Below, one piece after another: positions 33,470 to 44,734 of a stretch of 64,000 nucleotides of DNA. A model generated the notes under the pieces. It was not told the DNA's origin. It searched no databases and saw only the letters and a program-made list of their open reading frames with translations. The stretch spans positions 186,001 through 250,000 of the forward strand of contig JADLZK010009295.1 of the NCBI GenBank assembly GCA_015847255.1, read 5' to 3'. This DNA comes from Hyparrhenia diplandra. Taxonomy: Eukaryota > Streptophyta > Magnoliopsida > Poales > Poaceae. Position 1 is the first letter of the stretch, and every line of letters starts with the position of its first letter. The position numbers and the translations under genes are program-made.

Positions 33470-34460
33470 AGGGCAGATTGTCAGAAATTTTTATGTTTTA
33501 TTATTAGGTATAGACTAGAAATATGTCCGTGCGTTGCAACGGGAAAAAAAAAAAAATACTATTATTATGCCTAAAAGCACTTAGATTTATAACTTGAAAA
33601 TAATATACTCAGATTATCATCAATTTGTTTTCGTATCATTGAAAATAATGTTGTTGCTGTAGACTCGAAGCCATCTCGCCTCCATTTCCTGCGCATAGAT
33701 ATGTTAAATTTATGAAGAAAGAAAACAAAATTAAAGAGTTAAAAATATGGTGTTATAAACATGAGATCATGCATAGTTGACATGTGTTAAAATTAGTTAA
33801 AAATGTACTTAAAATTAATTATATAGAGGCAAATGTGGAGTCAGTGGGGGTGGGTTTGAGGACCAAGTTGGATGGGATATGACGATTCCTGGATATTGGG
33901 ATAAGGATATCCACTGTGTATGTTTGGTAGGCCGGATGAGAAGAACATTCACGAATCCAATTAATCACGTCACTCGGTAATGCATTATTCAAATATCATA
34001 TCTATACTAACAATTAATAAAATATTTGTATTACGAAAACAAAATATATCACATTACCGATATTCTCATTTAGGAGTACTAATCAAACTCACTGAACTAA
34101 TCAAACTCACTGTGAGAGACTTTTTTTCTCGTTGCCTTGCTCCTGTGGGAGATCCTGTGTGAGTTGTGGTCGTTACGAATCGAAACATCCAATGCGTCCG
34201 TTTTCTCACGATATAGATGGGCCAGGCCGAGCTTTTCTCACGATATAGATGGGCCAGGCCGAGCTCGTTGGCTTCGGGCTGGGCTCGAATTTTGTAGGAC
34301 ACAGTTTGGGCACGGAGGCAGGATATGGACCCAGGTACACAGTTGTTTTTTTTTTTATATAAAGCTGATGACCGAAGCCAATACGTATTAAGAGTCTATG
34401 TTGGCGGACAGATTATTATGGGCAGATTGGCAGAAATTTTCGTGTTTTATTATTAGGTGT
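33470..34460. repeat. Region bracketed by a direct repeat; likely mobile-element debris
   Basis: gggcagattgtcagaaattttt...ttttattattaggtatagact at 33472-33518 recurs as gggcagattggcagaaatttt...ttattattaggtgtagatt at 34419-34464. Just inside the left copy is ccgtgcgttgcaacggg, a motif I know from memory as common in grass repeats. No long frame inside. Confidence 0.5.
34201..34264. repeat. 32-bp perfect tandem duplication
   Basis: The unit ttttctcacgatatagatgg (first 20 of 32 bases) through ggccgagc is repeated exactly twice, at 34201-34232 and 34233-34264. Confidence 0.95.
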
Positions 34461-34464
34461 AGAT

Positions 34465-34889
34465 TTTGCTCAAAGGAAAATTCTGCTTTTTAATTGGCAA
34501 GGACGCCAGATTGCTATTTTATTTTATTCAGAATTTCTGTGTCAGCGGAATGCTCCAAGCCAGCCACTTGGCTTTTGAATTTTCAAGAATCAATGCCACC
34601 TCGAGTCTGTTAGGTTCAAAGATGATCTGCGGTCATCTTTTTCTGTGTTTGGCTTGATACTTTTAGTAAGACTGTATGTATGAATGAACTTCTTTTTATT
34701 ATAAAATAATCAATTTTTTTGACACTAGGAATCTCACCGTAGTTTTTTCCCGTTATGAAAAAATTGAAATTGATAATCATTAGTAACTAAAATAGCAAAT
34801 ATGATTCATTTATCAAATATACTGTATGCTAAAACAATTAATCAAGAACTCAAGTGTGCTCATGGCCAGACTGTATTCTAGTTCATCCC
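34465..34889. other. AT-rich spacer with a copy of the 28590-type segment
   Basis: gctcaaaggaaaattctg, cagattgctattttattt and cagaatttct at 34468-34540 match 28573-28650 and 52690-52760. The rest is without features. Confidence 0.5.
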
Positions 34890-35290
34890 ATTATTTTTTA
34901 GAGGGCAACTTCGGGGGATAAACTCATCCCCACCTGCTTGTATTCCACGAATGCCGGTGAGGCCGGTGGGTGAAATAGGATGTTCAGCGTGATTACCAAG
35001 TGATTACAGCAGCAGCAAGAGGAGATGTAGATTACATGTTAACTAACAAGCTCCAGTGATTAGCCAAGGCGGTCTTCTTGCGCAGGATGCGGCAACTCCA
35101 GTCCTTGATCGCCTGTTTGCAGGCAGCCTTCAGCCGGGCAATGTCCGGGGTTGCCTCTCTGAACACGACCTCGTTCCTATGCTTCCAAATCTCCCAGCTT
35201 AAGAAGAGCAGCAGGGGATTGAGAACGCTCGTCTGACTGAATATAAAGATAATGTAAAGAACGAGTGAAACCATCAGTGTAGGAGCGCAT
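34890..35290 (-). mobile_element. 3' remnant of a LINE-type reverse-transcriptase gene
   Basis: The minus-strand frame at 35032-35274 contains SWEIWKHRNEVVFRE and KAACKQAIKDWSCR, the C-terminal pattern of plant non-LTR reverse transcriptase-like proteins (WxxWKxRNxxVF). Upstream polymerase domains are absent, so it is a 5'-truncated remnant. Confidence 0.6.
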
Positions 35291-37145
35291 AAAGAAGCTC
35301 AGAAATGTTATGTGGGGAAAGCCCTATCAGCGCACAAGCAAGAATGGCAAGCAGCTAGCTGTGGAGCAATCAGCCCAGGAAGGCTAGTATCAGGAGAATT
35401 AGGATTCAGTGAGTGAGATTAGCACTTGCATGTTTAGTCGGTGCCTTTCTAAACCAGGAAATTCTAATCAACAAGGCAAGAAATGAAATAAACAAAGTAC
35501 TTAGTCCAAAACAAGCAGATGTTTTCTTTGCTACATTCGTGTCACATGGCCTGTTTGTAAAGCAACAAGCTCTTCCCATATCTAAATTCGTAGGTAGTCT
35601 CTATCATAAGAAACTAACCTCTGGACAGCAGGTTACTGGTCCACTGCGGCCAGCAGCCGCCCTTTGCTATCTGCCGAAGAAAGCCTTAAGTGGCGTGCAG
35701 TCCAAGAAAAGACCTGTAAATTAGAATCCTAACACATGAGGGCACAAGAAAGAGAAAGGGTTTAGAACACACACTGCAAGAAGTCGTGGAAGTGGGGCTA
35801 GAGGGAACCTAGCACTAAAAAGTCTTGAAAATTAGTTTTCACCAAACACCACATAACTTTCAAAGCCCGAAGCAGGGACCCCAGCACTAAAAAGGTCTTG
35901 AAAATTAGTTTCACCAAACACCACATAACTTTCAAAGCCCGGAGCAGTAGACAGCAAGGATGGATCCTTTCTGGCACCTGAAAGTGGCCTAAAAATGAGC
36001 ACTCGAAAGATTGTGAGCAAGGAAAAAAAAAAAAAAATCAAAAACCAAAGCATCTATTTTTAAGACAGGAAGTAGAATATTCGTGTGCAGTCCTGCTAGT
36101 CAATACAAATCTGTGTACCCTACATCATTTCAGGACAGGTTATTTCTAACAAAGATGTGGAAATATGATTGTTCAGTAAGGACCTTTTTCCCATTAGATA
36201 TGAAGCCATTTATCACTGGCACAAGCACTCAAAGAGCCACTTAAATTGAATATATACTAACATCGTTAGTTATCCATTATCCATGGTATTACCAGAGACT
36301 CCTAGTCAAAGGCAAGATTAACAAAGATAATGCACTTGGGGTTTGGAAATGCAAACTATTTCGGAAGTAAAACTTCATATAGCTTCAAACCTTATTTAGA
36401 TAAGTATCAGGATGCATGATACATGATGGAATGGTGAGGAATTGATCCCTTTAATTAGTTGTTTGAATGGTCAGTACTATCCCTAGTTCTAATTGGAATG
36501 CAGTAAAGAAAATTTCAATTTAACTTCCAACTTCATTGGTGCGCTAAAATTTTACTTTGACATTTTTTTTTTTTTTGTGAAGACTTTGTTGACGCATGTT
36601 TCATTAAGAGGAGAAAGTAACAAAACACAAATACAAGAGTACTGCAGTGGCCCTGCTGATCCTTGTGTGAGAGACGGCAGGAACAAACAGTCACCCTGGC
36701 GACGCTAAACAGCAGCGAACCAAAAAGTCTAGTTTACTAGACTGCGACCAGGCATGAGCCCTTGTGCTAGATAACGATAATGTTTATCCCTTTGTTTGCA
36801 TAGTAATTTAAATAAAAATGTTAATGTTTAGGCCCAAATTTTAGGTGTAGTAGTATTGTTGTTTTCATTGTAACAAGGCAAAAATATGTAGGTGACTCAG
36901 GGCTCAGATTTCGCAAACTAGAAGAGTTTATCTTGAACTATGAATACACATTCAAGAATGATTCAAACAAGAAATAGTCCTAGCCATTTCATAATCTCTG
37001 CACCACCAACTAGAATTGTTGGACATCTAGAAAAAATTGTACATGGTTCCGAAGATGTTCATACTAAAGCCATTTCCTAATCGCAGTACCACCAACCATG
37101 CCAAACCAATAGCAACTGAAATAATCCTAGCAGGCTAGCAACGGT
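35291..37145. other. Intergenic block duplicated from about 15600-17340
   Basis: Collinear with the 3' flank of receptor locus copy A. A local tandem duplication (gtcttgaaaattagttt... to ...caaagcccg.agcag) lies at 35822-35950. It keeps about 130 extra bases near 36920-37080 that copy A lacks. No gene. Confidence 0.6.
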
Positions 37146-40100
37146 TTAATTGAGAATAGACCTCATACTAATAATAAGATGATAAAAAGAATAGTCAATG
37201 CAAATAAAGAACATTATAAATTGATAGATTCGGGGAGCACATACTCCTTCGATTTCGATGTGACGAAGCTTCATCTTATTCTCCTTTGATTCACACCACA
37301 GAATGAGCTGAGGGCAGCCATAAATTGCTAGGCGTCGGAGGCAGGTGAGTTGTTGTATGCTCTCTGGCAGAGCCTTGATACCTCTGCAATTTGTTATCTC
37401 AAGGTCTTCGAGAGAGGTGAGGTCTCCCAGCTTCTCTGGCAGTGCAGTAATGCTGTCGCAATCTTCGACAGAAAGAACCTTGATAGAGGTGGGGCATCGA
37501 AGCTGAAGCAGCTGTCGGCATCTACTAATTCTTAGGCTTTGGAGGCGAGTGAGTAGTTGTATGCTCTCTGGTAGAGCCTTGACACCTCTGCATTCAATTA
37601 TCTCAAGGTTTTCGAGAGAGGTTAGGTCTCCCAGCCTCTCTGGCAGTGCAGGAATGCGGTCGCAATATAGATCCACGAGGGAGGGAAGACAGCAAAGCAA
37701 ATCTGTTGAGCTGCATGTAAGATCACTGCAGGGTTCTAGTATTATTAAACTTTTGAGGCAAGGGAGGTGGCGAAGCAAGCTCCACTCTTGCAGAGGCGCT
37801 TCACTGTTCTCTACATAAAGCCGGGTGATTGCTACAGAGGAGGTGACTGCATCGAATTCGGCCCTGCACCTCCATTTCGACGGTTTGAATTGGCCACTAT
37901 GGATTATGATAATATCCTTACCCAGAGCCAGAGGTGGCAAGGATTTGAAGCTCAGCATGGGGCAGTGGGTAACAATGATGGACGCTCTTTTGCCACCGGC
38001 ATCCTCGCCACCGGCACTGGGATATGAGCATGACGTGTTCCACTCCTCGAGGCATTCCATTTCGTGTAGCTCAAAGCTTATGAGTCGAGGAAACGCTAAC
38101 CCTTCCCCGTACAGGTCCTGGCCAATCTTCCTGATGCTATTCATTCGTCCTAGGCTCAGATACTTGAGGTTTGGTAACTGACCAAGTGGTGGTAGGCTGC
38201 TGCAATTGGGCATGTCCCACAGGGTAACATTTACAAGATTTGGAAGATTTGGAACATAGGTAGCAATGTCCATCATCCAGGATGGAAAGCCTGTGCTATT
38301 ATAACCCTGCACTCTGATTTCTTCTACGGTGCATGGTGGCACTAGTTGTTCCAAGACGTCTTTGTCTTCCACAACGAATCTCTTTGCATCTCGAGTCCAT
38401 ACTAGTCCTAGCTCTTTAATACTCTGCTTTTTCACCAGCTTTACTCCCTGCGCCTCTGCTGCGGACTTGACATTCTCAAGACAGCTTATCTCCAGTTTAG
38501 GGGGATCTTCATATTCAAGCAGATACAGGTTGCTGCTAGGTTCACTGTCACCGGCACGGACCACAAAATATGGTAACATTAGAACATTCTTGTACAGAGC
38601 TAGCGTGGACTTATCCAAACTTTTGCAACCAGTTGCATTTAAAAACATATTATCCATTCCAAATATGGCAGCTGGGAGCCTCTCCAGGTTTGTGCAATGC
38701 GAGACATCTAGTGTCCGTAGCTTGCTGAGGTTCCCAAAGGAGTCGGGTACATTATACAGACACTCATTAAAACTTAGATTAAGATACTCTAAACTCGAAA
38801 GTGTGCTGATGGCCTCAATGAAATTCTCAGTTTCAGCTTCGACAAAATAGTTCATGTCCAGGAGTCCACTTGCATCGAAGTACCTGAGTTTAGAGAACCT
38901 GACCAAGACTTGGTGTAGCTCTCTGCCGAGGTGTCCCAGACAACGGACTTGCGATAGATCCAAATATTGCAGTTCCGTGAGGCCACACAGTGCCTTGGCC
39001 AGGTTCCCGCCGATCGGGACCTCTCTGATCAAACATTTTGATAAACTCAAATGCTCCAATCGGCTCAGGCTTGAAAAAGAATCTGATTCAAGTAGCAGCA
39101 GAGAGCAATAGGACAAATCCAAATGCACCAGTTTTTCTAGACTCATGAACAGGGCTGGTGATTGCCAGCGTATTGATTGCAAGCGTAATTTGCAGTCTGA
39201 TAAATCGAGATGCATCAGATCTTTCATTTTTGCAATTGACACTGGTATTTCTTGTATACCAGATCCGTGAAGATTGAGGAAAATTAGATGCGAGAGCTTT
39301 GTGATACATTCTGGAAACTGTTGATCCGGGGCCGGGAGCATTAAGATATCTTAACTCCTTCAGTTCACCAATGGAATCTGGCAACGTCTTTATGTAGCAC
39401 TCGCTTAAATCCAATACTCTTAGGGATGTAGCAGGTGCAAATGCAGCACCGTGTAGTTCGGTGCTGCGACAGTCAAGAAAACGCAGTGCTAGTAGCTGAG
39501 CTGCACTTGTCAACCACAGTGGCATGCTGCAATCTCCGAGCAACGCATACTGGTAATCCTTGCTTTTTCCCATACTATTTTCTTGTTTGCTCTTATCCAC
39601 CAGAAGTTTGTTGCCAAGGAGTAAAATTGCCAAGTCATGCACCAGATCATGCATTGTGAAAATTGTAGCCTTTTCGCTATACGCTTCAAAAGTCTGCATC
39701 AATAAAAGTACATACTAGTATCACGTTTCTCAACTATACTTAATTAATTTTGTATAATATCGCTATAATACCAAACTAAAAAAACCGTGAGTGCAGGACC
39801 AATCTACAACAAAAATTTTCAGATCGGACCATTCTTTGGATAAATTCATATAAGTACATGTGATCGAACTATCGAAGTCATATTGCAGATGTATAAGCGT
39901 TGAGGTTTAATTTAACCAAGAATTTCTTTAGGGAAACCTCACTTTCGTTTCTTAGTATGCCTCTTAATATTACTCCCCATTTTCAAATATATAGTTTAGA
40001 ACGAGCTAATCAATTAAACTGTGAACTACTTAGCTTGTCTTAATACCAACCGAAGGATCTCCTTTTGAAACATTCATGTAAACCCACTCACAAGAAGATT

Positions 40101-42867
40101 AGATAAATTCTAGAAACTCCCAAAAAATAAAAATAAAAGCAAAACATATTGCAATATATTTGGTAGAATATTTTTTCTATTAATAGCAATAATCTTATAT
40201 TACAATTTGAGGCTTCCAACGGTGTAATACTGTACCTAAAATCTACTTACAACATAACTTTCATGAGGAACAATCCAGCGTGCATATACATAGCAGTCAT
40301 CTTATACTTTCATCCTCATTTCTCGTAAAAAGAGTTAACTCAGAAGGTTCTATATTTGGAATTATATGCTAATATCAACCTATTTAGACAAAGAAGGTGA
40401 GACTAATTTCATCAAAACACAGCAGCATATGGGCCTAGGGAGATGAAAATAGAATAATAAATAAAATGGGCCAAGGATTTCATTTTGTGCTCCTTTGTGG
40501 TTAACACCCCCGAGAGCTTATCACATTTATGTCACACAAATATCCAAGATCGCTCCTCGGTACAATGCACAAACCATGTCCCCTCCATCGGCTAACATTT
40601 GGCACTCGTGCTAGGATAGTATTTATTATAAAATTGCCCCAATTTACTTAGGCAACGAAGATAGAACTAGTTAAACCAAAAACATTTGGTTAAACCACAA
40701 ACAGGAATTCATGGCGTAAGTGGGTGGATACAATGTTTGTGGGTGTGTGGCACGTTAAGTTTTTTTCGGAAGGGATAAAGAGCGAAGATAGTGAAGGAGA
40801 TTCCACTAGCTAATGACAATGAGTTTGTTAGTGTGTCCATGGATGTAGTAGGGGATGTAGATTCCATTGTACACAGGACGTTGATGGACTAAACCAAGCA
40901 TGTTTGATGAGGTAAGAAGTGTCTTTGAGAGAGGCTACACACTACCAAAGGAAGTAGATCAGGGTTGCTGGGGAAGGGCGGTGTGCTTCACATGGAAGGA
41001 TGTGGCATGTAATGAATACGCTAGGTAGGACAAGGGCACAAGGCACAATGATCGATGTGAACACGCCACTGATGAGGACTCATGGTGCTAGTGGGTAAAC
41101 GCACCTCTTGTATATGCAGCGCATTCGTGTCTTGGGAAGGGACAAATAGCAGTAGATGTTGAAGGGGATTTGCACCCATAGGATTGTGATACCATGTTGA
41201 ATGGTAGAAAGAATTTGGAAACACAACACGACCTTCAAGGAGGGTTGACCATTTATATATAGCCTGATATGGCTTGTGTTAAAAAGAAAAGAATAATATA
41301 ATGTATAATGGCTATATATCTCATAACATTTTTTTTTTCAAATTTTAACCATGTGTGTGCAAGTATGAAACAATAGGCCCAAAATACCCAGTATATTCTT
41401 TTCTTAAAACAAATGTTTTCTCGCATTTAGTATATTCCAGTGTAAATTTTATATGTACCATCAACTTTGGAAATATAGGTTATACATGAATATGTATAAA
41501 TCATGTGAAGAACCATAGGGCAATACAAATTTTATTGTCATTTGGATAGCTAAAATATTGGCTCTTGACCACCACTTCTTTTTATCAATCTGGAACATGG
41601 TAAGTTTTGACATTGTGTGCTTGTTCTAGTCCAACGCATGATTACTATGCTTTGTAGTGTCAGCTGCTTTTATATTGATTGAAGGAGAAGACCCAAAAAT
41701 TCCAGATGTAGTATTGGTACGTAGAAATAACGTACCTTGGGTGACTCTTGAAGGAAAGACAGTCCTTGGAGCTGCATAATATACTTCTTGCACAGATCCA
41801 TATCTGAGAGTAATCCTGTTGGCTTTATGAAATCTAAAGAAATCCATTGGTAAATTAGATCATTTTCAAATATCTGGTGACCTTTTGGAAAGATTGCACA
41901 ATAGGTAAAGCATGGCTTCAAAGGTAGATCCATATAGCTATAACTTAACATCAAAGATGCAAGAACATGATTTGGCAAAGAGATATCCTTTGAAATATGT
42001 TCTTTCCATATATCATTGTCTTTCACTTTCATCCATTGGTCAAAATTCATGCCCCGCAAAAGTGAATCCTAGAGATTGAGCTGCCAAAGCCACACCAGCA
42101 CACTTCTGAGCAATCGCTTGTCCTATTCCCCTCAACTTTTCTTTGTCGTCTCTAGCTTCAAAACCACTTCTTTGTTTAATTATATCCCAGCACATATCAT
42201 TCGTTAAGGGTAATATCTTGTATGGTTGAAGGTTTACCCATATTCTCTTAGCAACACTCTCACTTCGTGTTGTTACTAAAATAATTTTTTTGCTATCATC
42301 GAGATGATGTAGCATATTCTTCAAGTCCATCAATTGGAACTGATCAGTCTCCCAAAGGTCATCCAAAACAATCATAATCTTCTTAACAGGAAGTAGCTTT
42401 GTGTGGGAACTATGTACCACATGTCTTTCACTAGCCTGATTCCCTTGTTCAGATAGCTGTGAAATAATAGACTGACGAATTTTATTCAAGTCAAATCTTT
42501 GTGACACATGGACCCATGCTTTTGGATAATATTTGAACTTTGGATCCTTATAAATCAATCTTGAAAAAGTTGTCTTGCCAATGCCTCCAATACCATGTAT
42601 GGAAAGGATGGAAATCATTTCTGATGAGCTCTCAAGTAAAGAAATTATTTCCCCTTTCTCTTCTTCCCTCCCCACTATGAGTTCATCATCTACTACATCT
42701 GTCAATGTTTCTTGTGCATCAGTAAGTTCTAGGTTGCAACTTGGGCTTGACAATAGATCAATATTCTGGTCTTGAACTGTGATATCCATTGATTCCTTTC
42801 TCATCTCTATACTGTTATTCTGCTCTGTCATTTCATAAAAACTTATGCCACATCCTTTATCGGGAAG
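37146..42867 (-). pseudogene. NB-ARC-LRR part of receptor locus copy B (two small frame breaks)
   Basis: Exon N1, 41736-42867: about 75 residues without coiled-coil, then VGREEEKGEI, P-loop GIGGIGKTT, VLDDLW, ILVTTRSES, a GLPL-like CAGVALAAQSLG, CFTYCAIFPKG. Exon N2, 37146-39693: MHDLVHDLA followed by roughly 20-25 LRRs, more than 730 codons open from 39341. Both exons join in phase 0 (ESPK|TFEA). NB-ARC-LRR proteins act inside the cell as immune receptors, with ATP/ADP switching by NB-ARC and recognition usually by LRRs. Breaks are one extra base near 42058 (copy A has the open version) and two missing bases near 39334. No nonsense substitution was found. A dead gene or sequence errors are both possible. 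The kinase at 44735-46465 appears to supply the N-terminus. Confidence 0.85.
39880..41480. mobile_element. About 1.5-kb insertion in the NB-ARC/LRR intron, copy B; LTR-element debris
   Basis: The intron between N1 and N2 is about 0.5 kb in copy A and about 2.0 kb here. The extra sequence starts after gtgatcgaact (39870) and ends before tgaatatgtataaatc (41488). Near 41186-41197 the minus strand reads CAACA|TGGTATCA, an LTR end followed by an initiator-Met-type primer-binding sequence, suggesting an LTR-element remnant. I could not define both LTRs. Confidence 0.45.
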
Positions 42868-43525
42868 CTGCAAAGTTTCAATTAGTTTGTGAACAAACCA
42901 GACAATTTGATTAGTAAAAATATTTTTAAATCATCAAAACAATTTTCAAGGTGAATATATCTACTAACAATATACAAAAATATCACTATTTTATTGCCCA
43001 TCCCAATAATTATTAATATATTGGGGGCTTGAAGCTCGAGGAACAGGAATCATATCTTAGACTAGAGCAAATAGTGTTAAACTAGTATGCAAAGTTTAGC
43101 TTTCCTGTTTCTGCACACAAAGTAAGTGATAAACCAATTTCCATATAACAGAAACCAGTTCGTAAAAGAAATAGTGCAGTTAATTGTTTTTCTCCCAACA
43201 TACAGAAGAGCTTCATCTTCAACATGTTGTTGATAGTTAGAATTAACACAATAAATCGTTTTGTGTCAGTATATTTTTTTTCACCAAATAATTTAGTATC
43301 TAAAACTTTGTAGCTTTCAGTCGTAGAGAAAAAGATAGCTTACACAAACAGTTAAGCTTTCTCCTCAAACAATGAATATCAATTTAGAAGCTCGAGCTGT
43401 ATTAGGCTGTTGGATCATGGACTGATCAACACTTTTTGAGAAGAAATTCTAAATATCCTAGGAGAACCGAACAAAGTGAACTAATTACATGATTAATTTC
43501 ACACATAGTACAACTATGTCCCAAT
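42868..43525. other. Intron between kinase and NB-ARC exons, copy B (left part)
   Basis: Collinear with copy A 21777-22428. AT-rich, no open frame of note on the minus strand, no coiled-coil-coding exon. If the fusion model is right this is part of one intron, 42868-44734, enlarged by the CACTA element. Confidence 0.6.
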
Positions 43526-43528
43526 ATA

Positions 43529-44706
43529 CACTAGTACACAAATGATTTGCAAGACACCCCTGAAACTTAACTGTAGCAGGCTTTTTTTTTTTTGCCTGTC
43601 ACGGTTAGTGCTCCGATTAACCATGGTGGGCATTTTTCTAAAACCATGGCGGGCACTTTTGCCCGTCACGAAAAAATTGATTTGTGGCGGGCAAATTTAA
43701 AATGCCCACAACGATTAATATCTATTTTCGTGGCGGGCCTAATGTGCCCGCTGTAAATCGATTAATCGTGGCGGGCACCTTTACAAGCCCGTCACCATAA
43801 ATCGGGGCCGAGGGCAACCCATCTCAGGCGATAGCGTCCTCCGCATATAAATACCGCAACTTAGGGTTTGAGACACACTCCACCCCTCCCCACCCTCTCC
43901 CCACACACACTCCTGAATCCCACGCGCGCAGCCGTCACACGCTCCCTCCCCATCCCGCCACCCCTCTCATCCCCTCCCATGCCGGTGGTACCCTCCTCTC
44001 GGCGGTGACCCTCCCCATCCCGCCTTCCCTCCCATTCCTCGCCTCTCCTCCTCCGACCGCGCGCAGAGATCTAGGGCGGCGCGCGCTGGTGCAAGGCCCT
44101 GTGATCCGCCCGCGGCGGATCATTATCGCCCGTGGCGGCAGCTCGCCGTGGTCGGCCCGTGGCAGATCCGTGGCGGATCGTGGTCGGGCGTCCATGGCAG
44201 CGCGGCATGAGCCGGAGCGGGCGGCGGCACGGTCGGCCGATCCGGCGAGCTCCTTGTTCCCCTCTCGCATCTCTCCTCTCCTTGACTCTCTTGTTCTCGG
44301 GGTTGGATCAACGAGGAGGAGGCTGGTTTCCCACGGATCCATCGAGGTAGAGGCCAGCCGCGCTTGGATCTGGCGCGAGGAGGTCGGCTGTGTCCGATCC
44401 AGCGAGCTGCGGTGGGCGATCGACGTGGAGGAGCCCGCCAGCGGTGGATCCAGCCGAGGAGAAAACCCGGCTAAGGGCGGCGAATCAAGTGAGCTCACCG
44501 GTGGGCTCGGCAATAGGCATGCTAGTGGGCTTTTGAATTTTTTTTTTTGTTTTTCTTGAATGATTAATCGTGGCGGGCATCCTAACTTGCCCGCCACGGT
44601 TAATAGATTTACCGCCCGTCACGGTACCTTTCATCCATGGCGGACGCATTTGCCCATCACGGTAAATAAAAAGTGTCCATCACGTAAAAGAATTTATGTA
44701 CTAGTG
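43529..44706. mobile_element. Non-autonomous CACTA transposon with ATA target duplication
   Basis: The ends are CACTAGTACACAAAT and the complement of ATTTATGTACTAGTG, both beginning CACTA, with ATA on each side (43526-43528, 44707-44709). Sub-terminal arrays of gtggcgggca / tgcccgcca motifs in both orientations are typical of CACTA elements. Copy A has the empty site at about 22422-22434 (cccattatatgcc). Size 1178 bp. The GC-rich core has frames on both strands and a TATA-like atataaatacc at 43847, but no transposase. Confidence 0.93.
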
Positions 44707-44734
44707 ATATGCCTTTATAGATGATATTAATTAC

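Noticed and set aside
43935..44597. 220-codon minus-strand frame inside the CACTA element
   Set aside because: GC-rich, Arg/Pro/Ser-rich, no transposase or other domain; the opposite strand is equally open.
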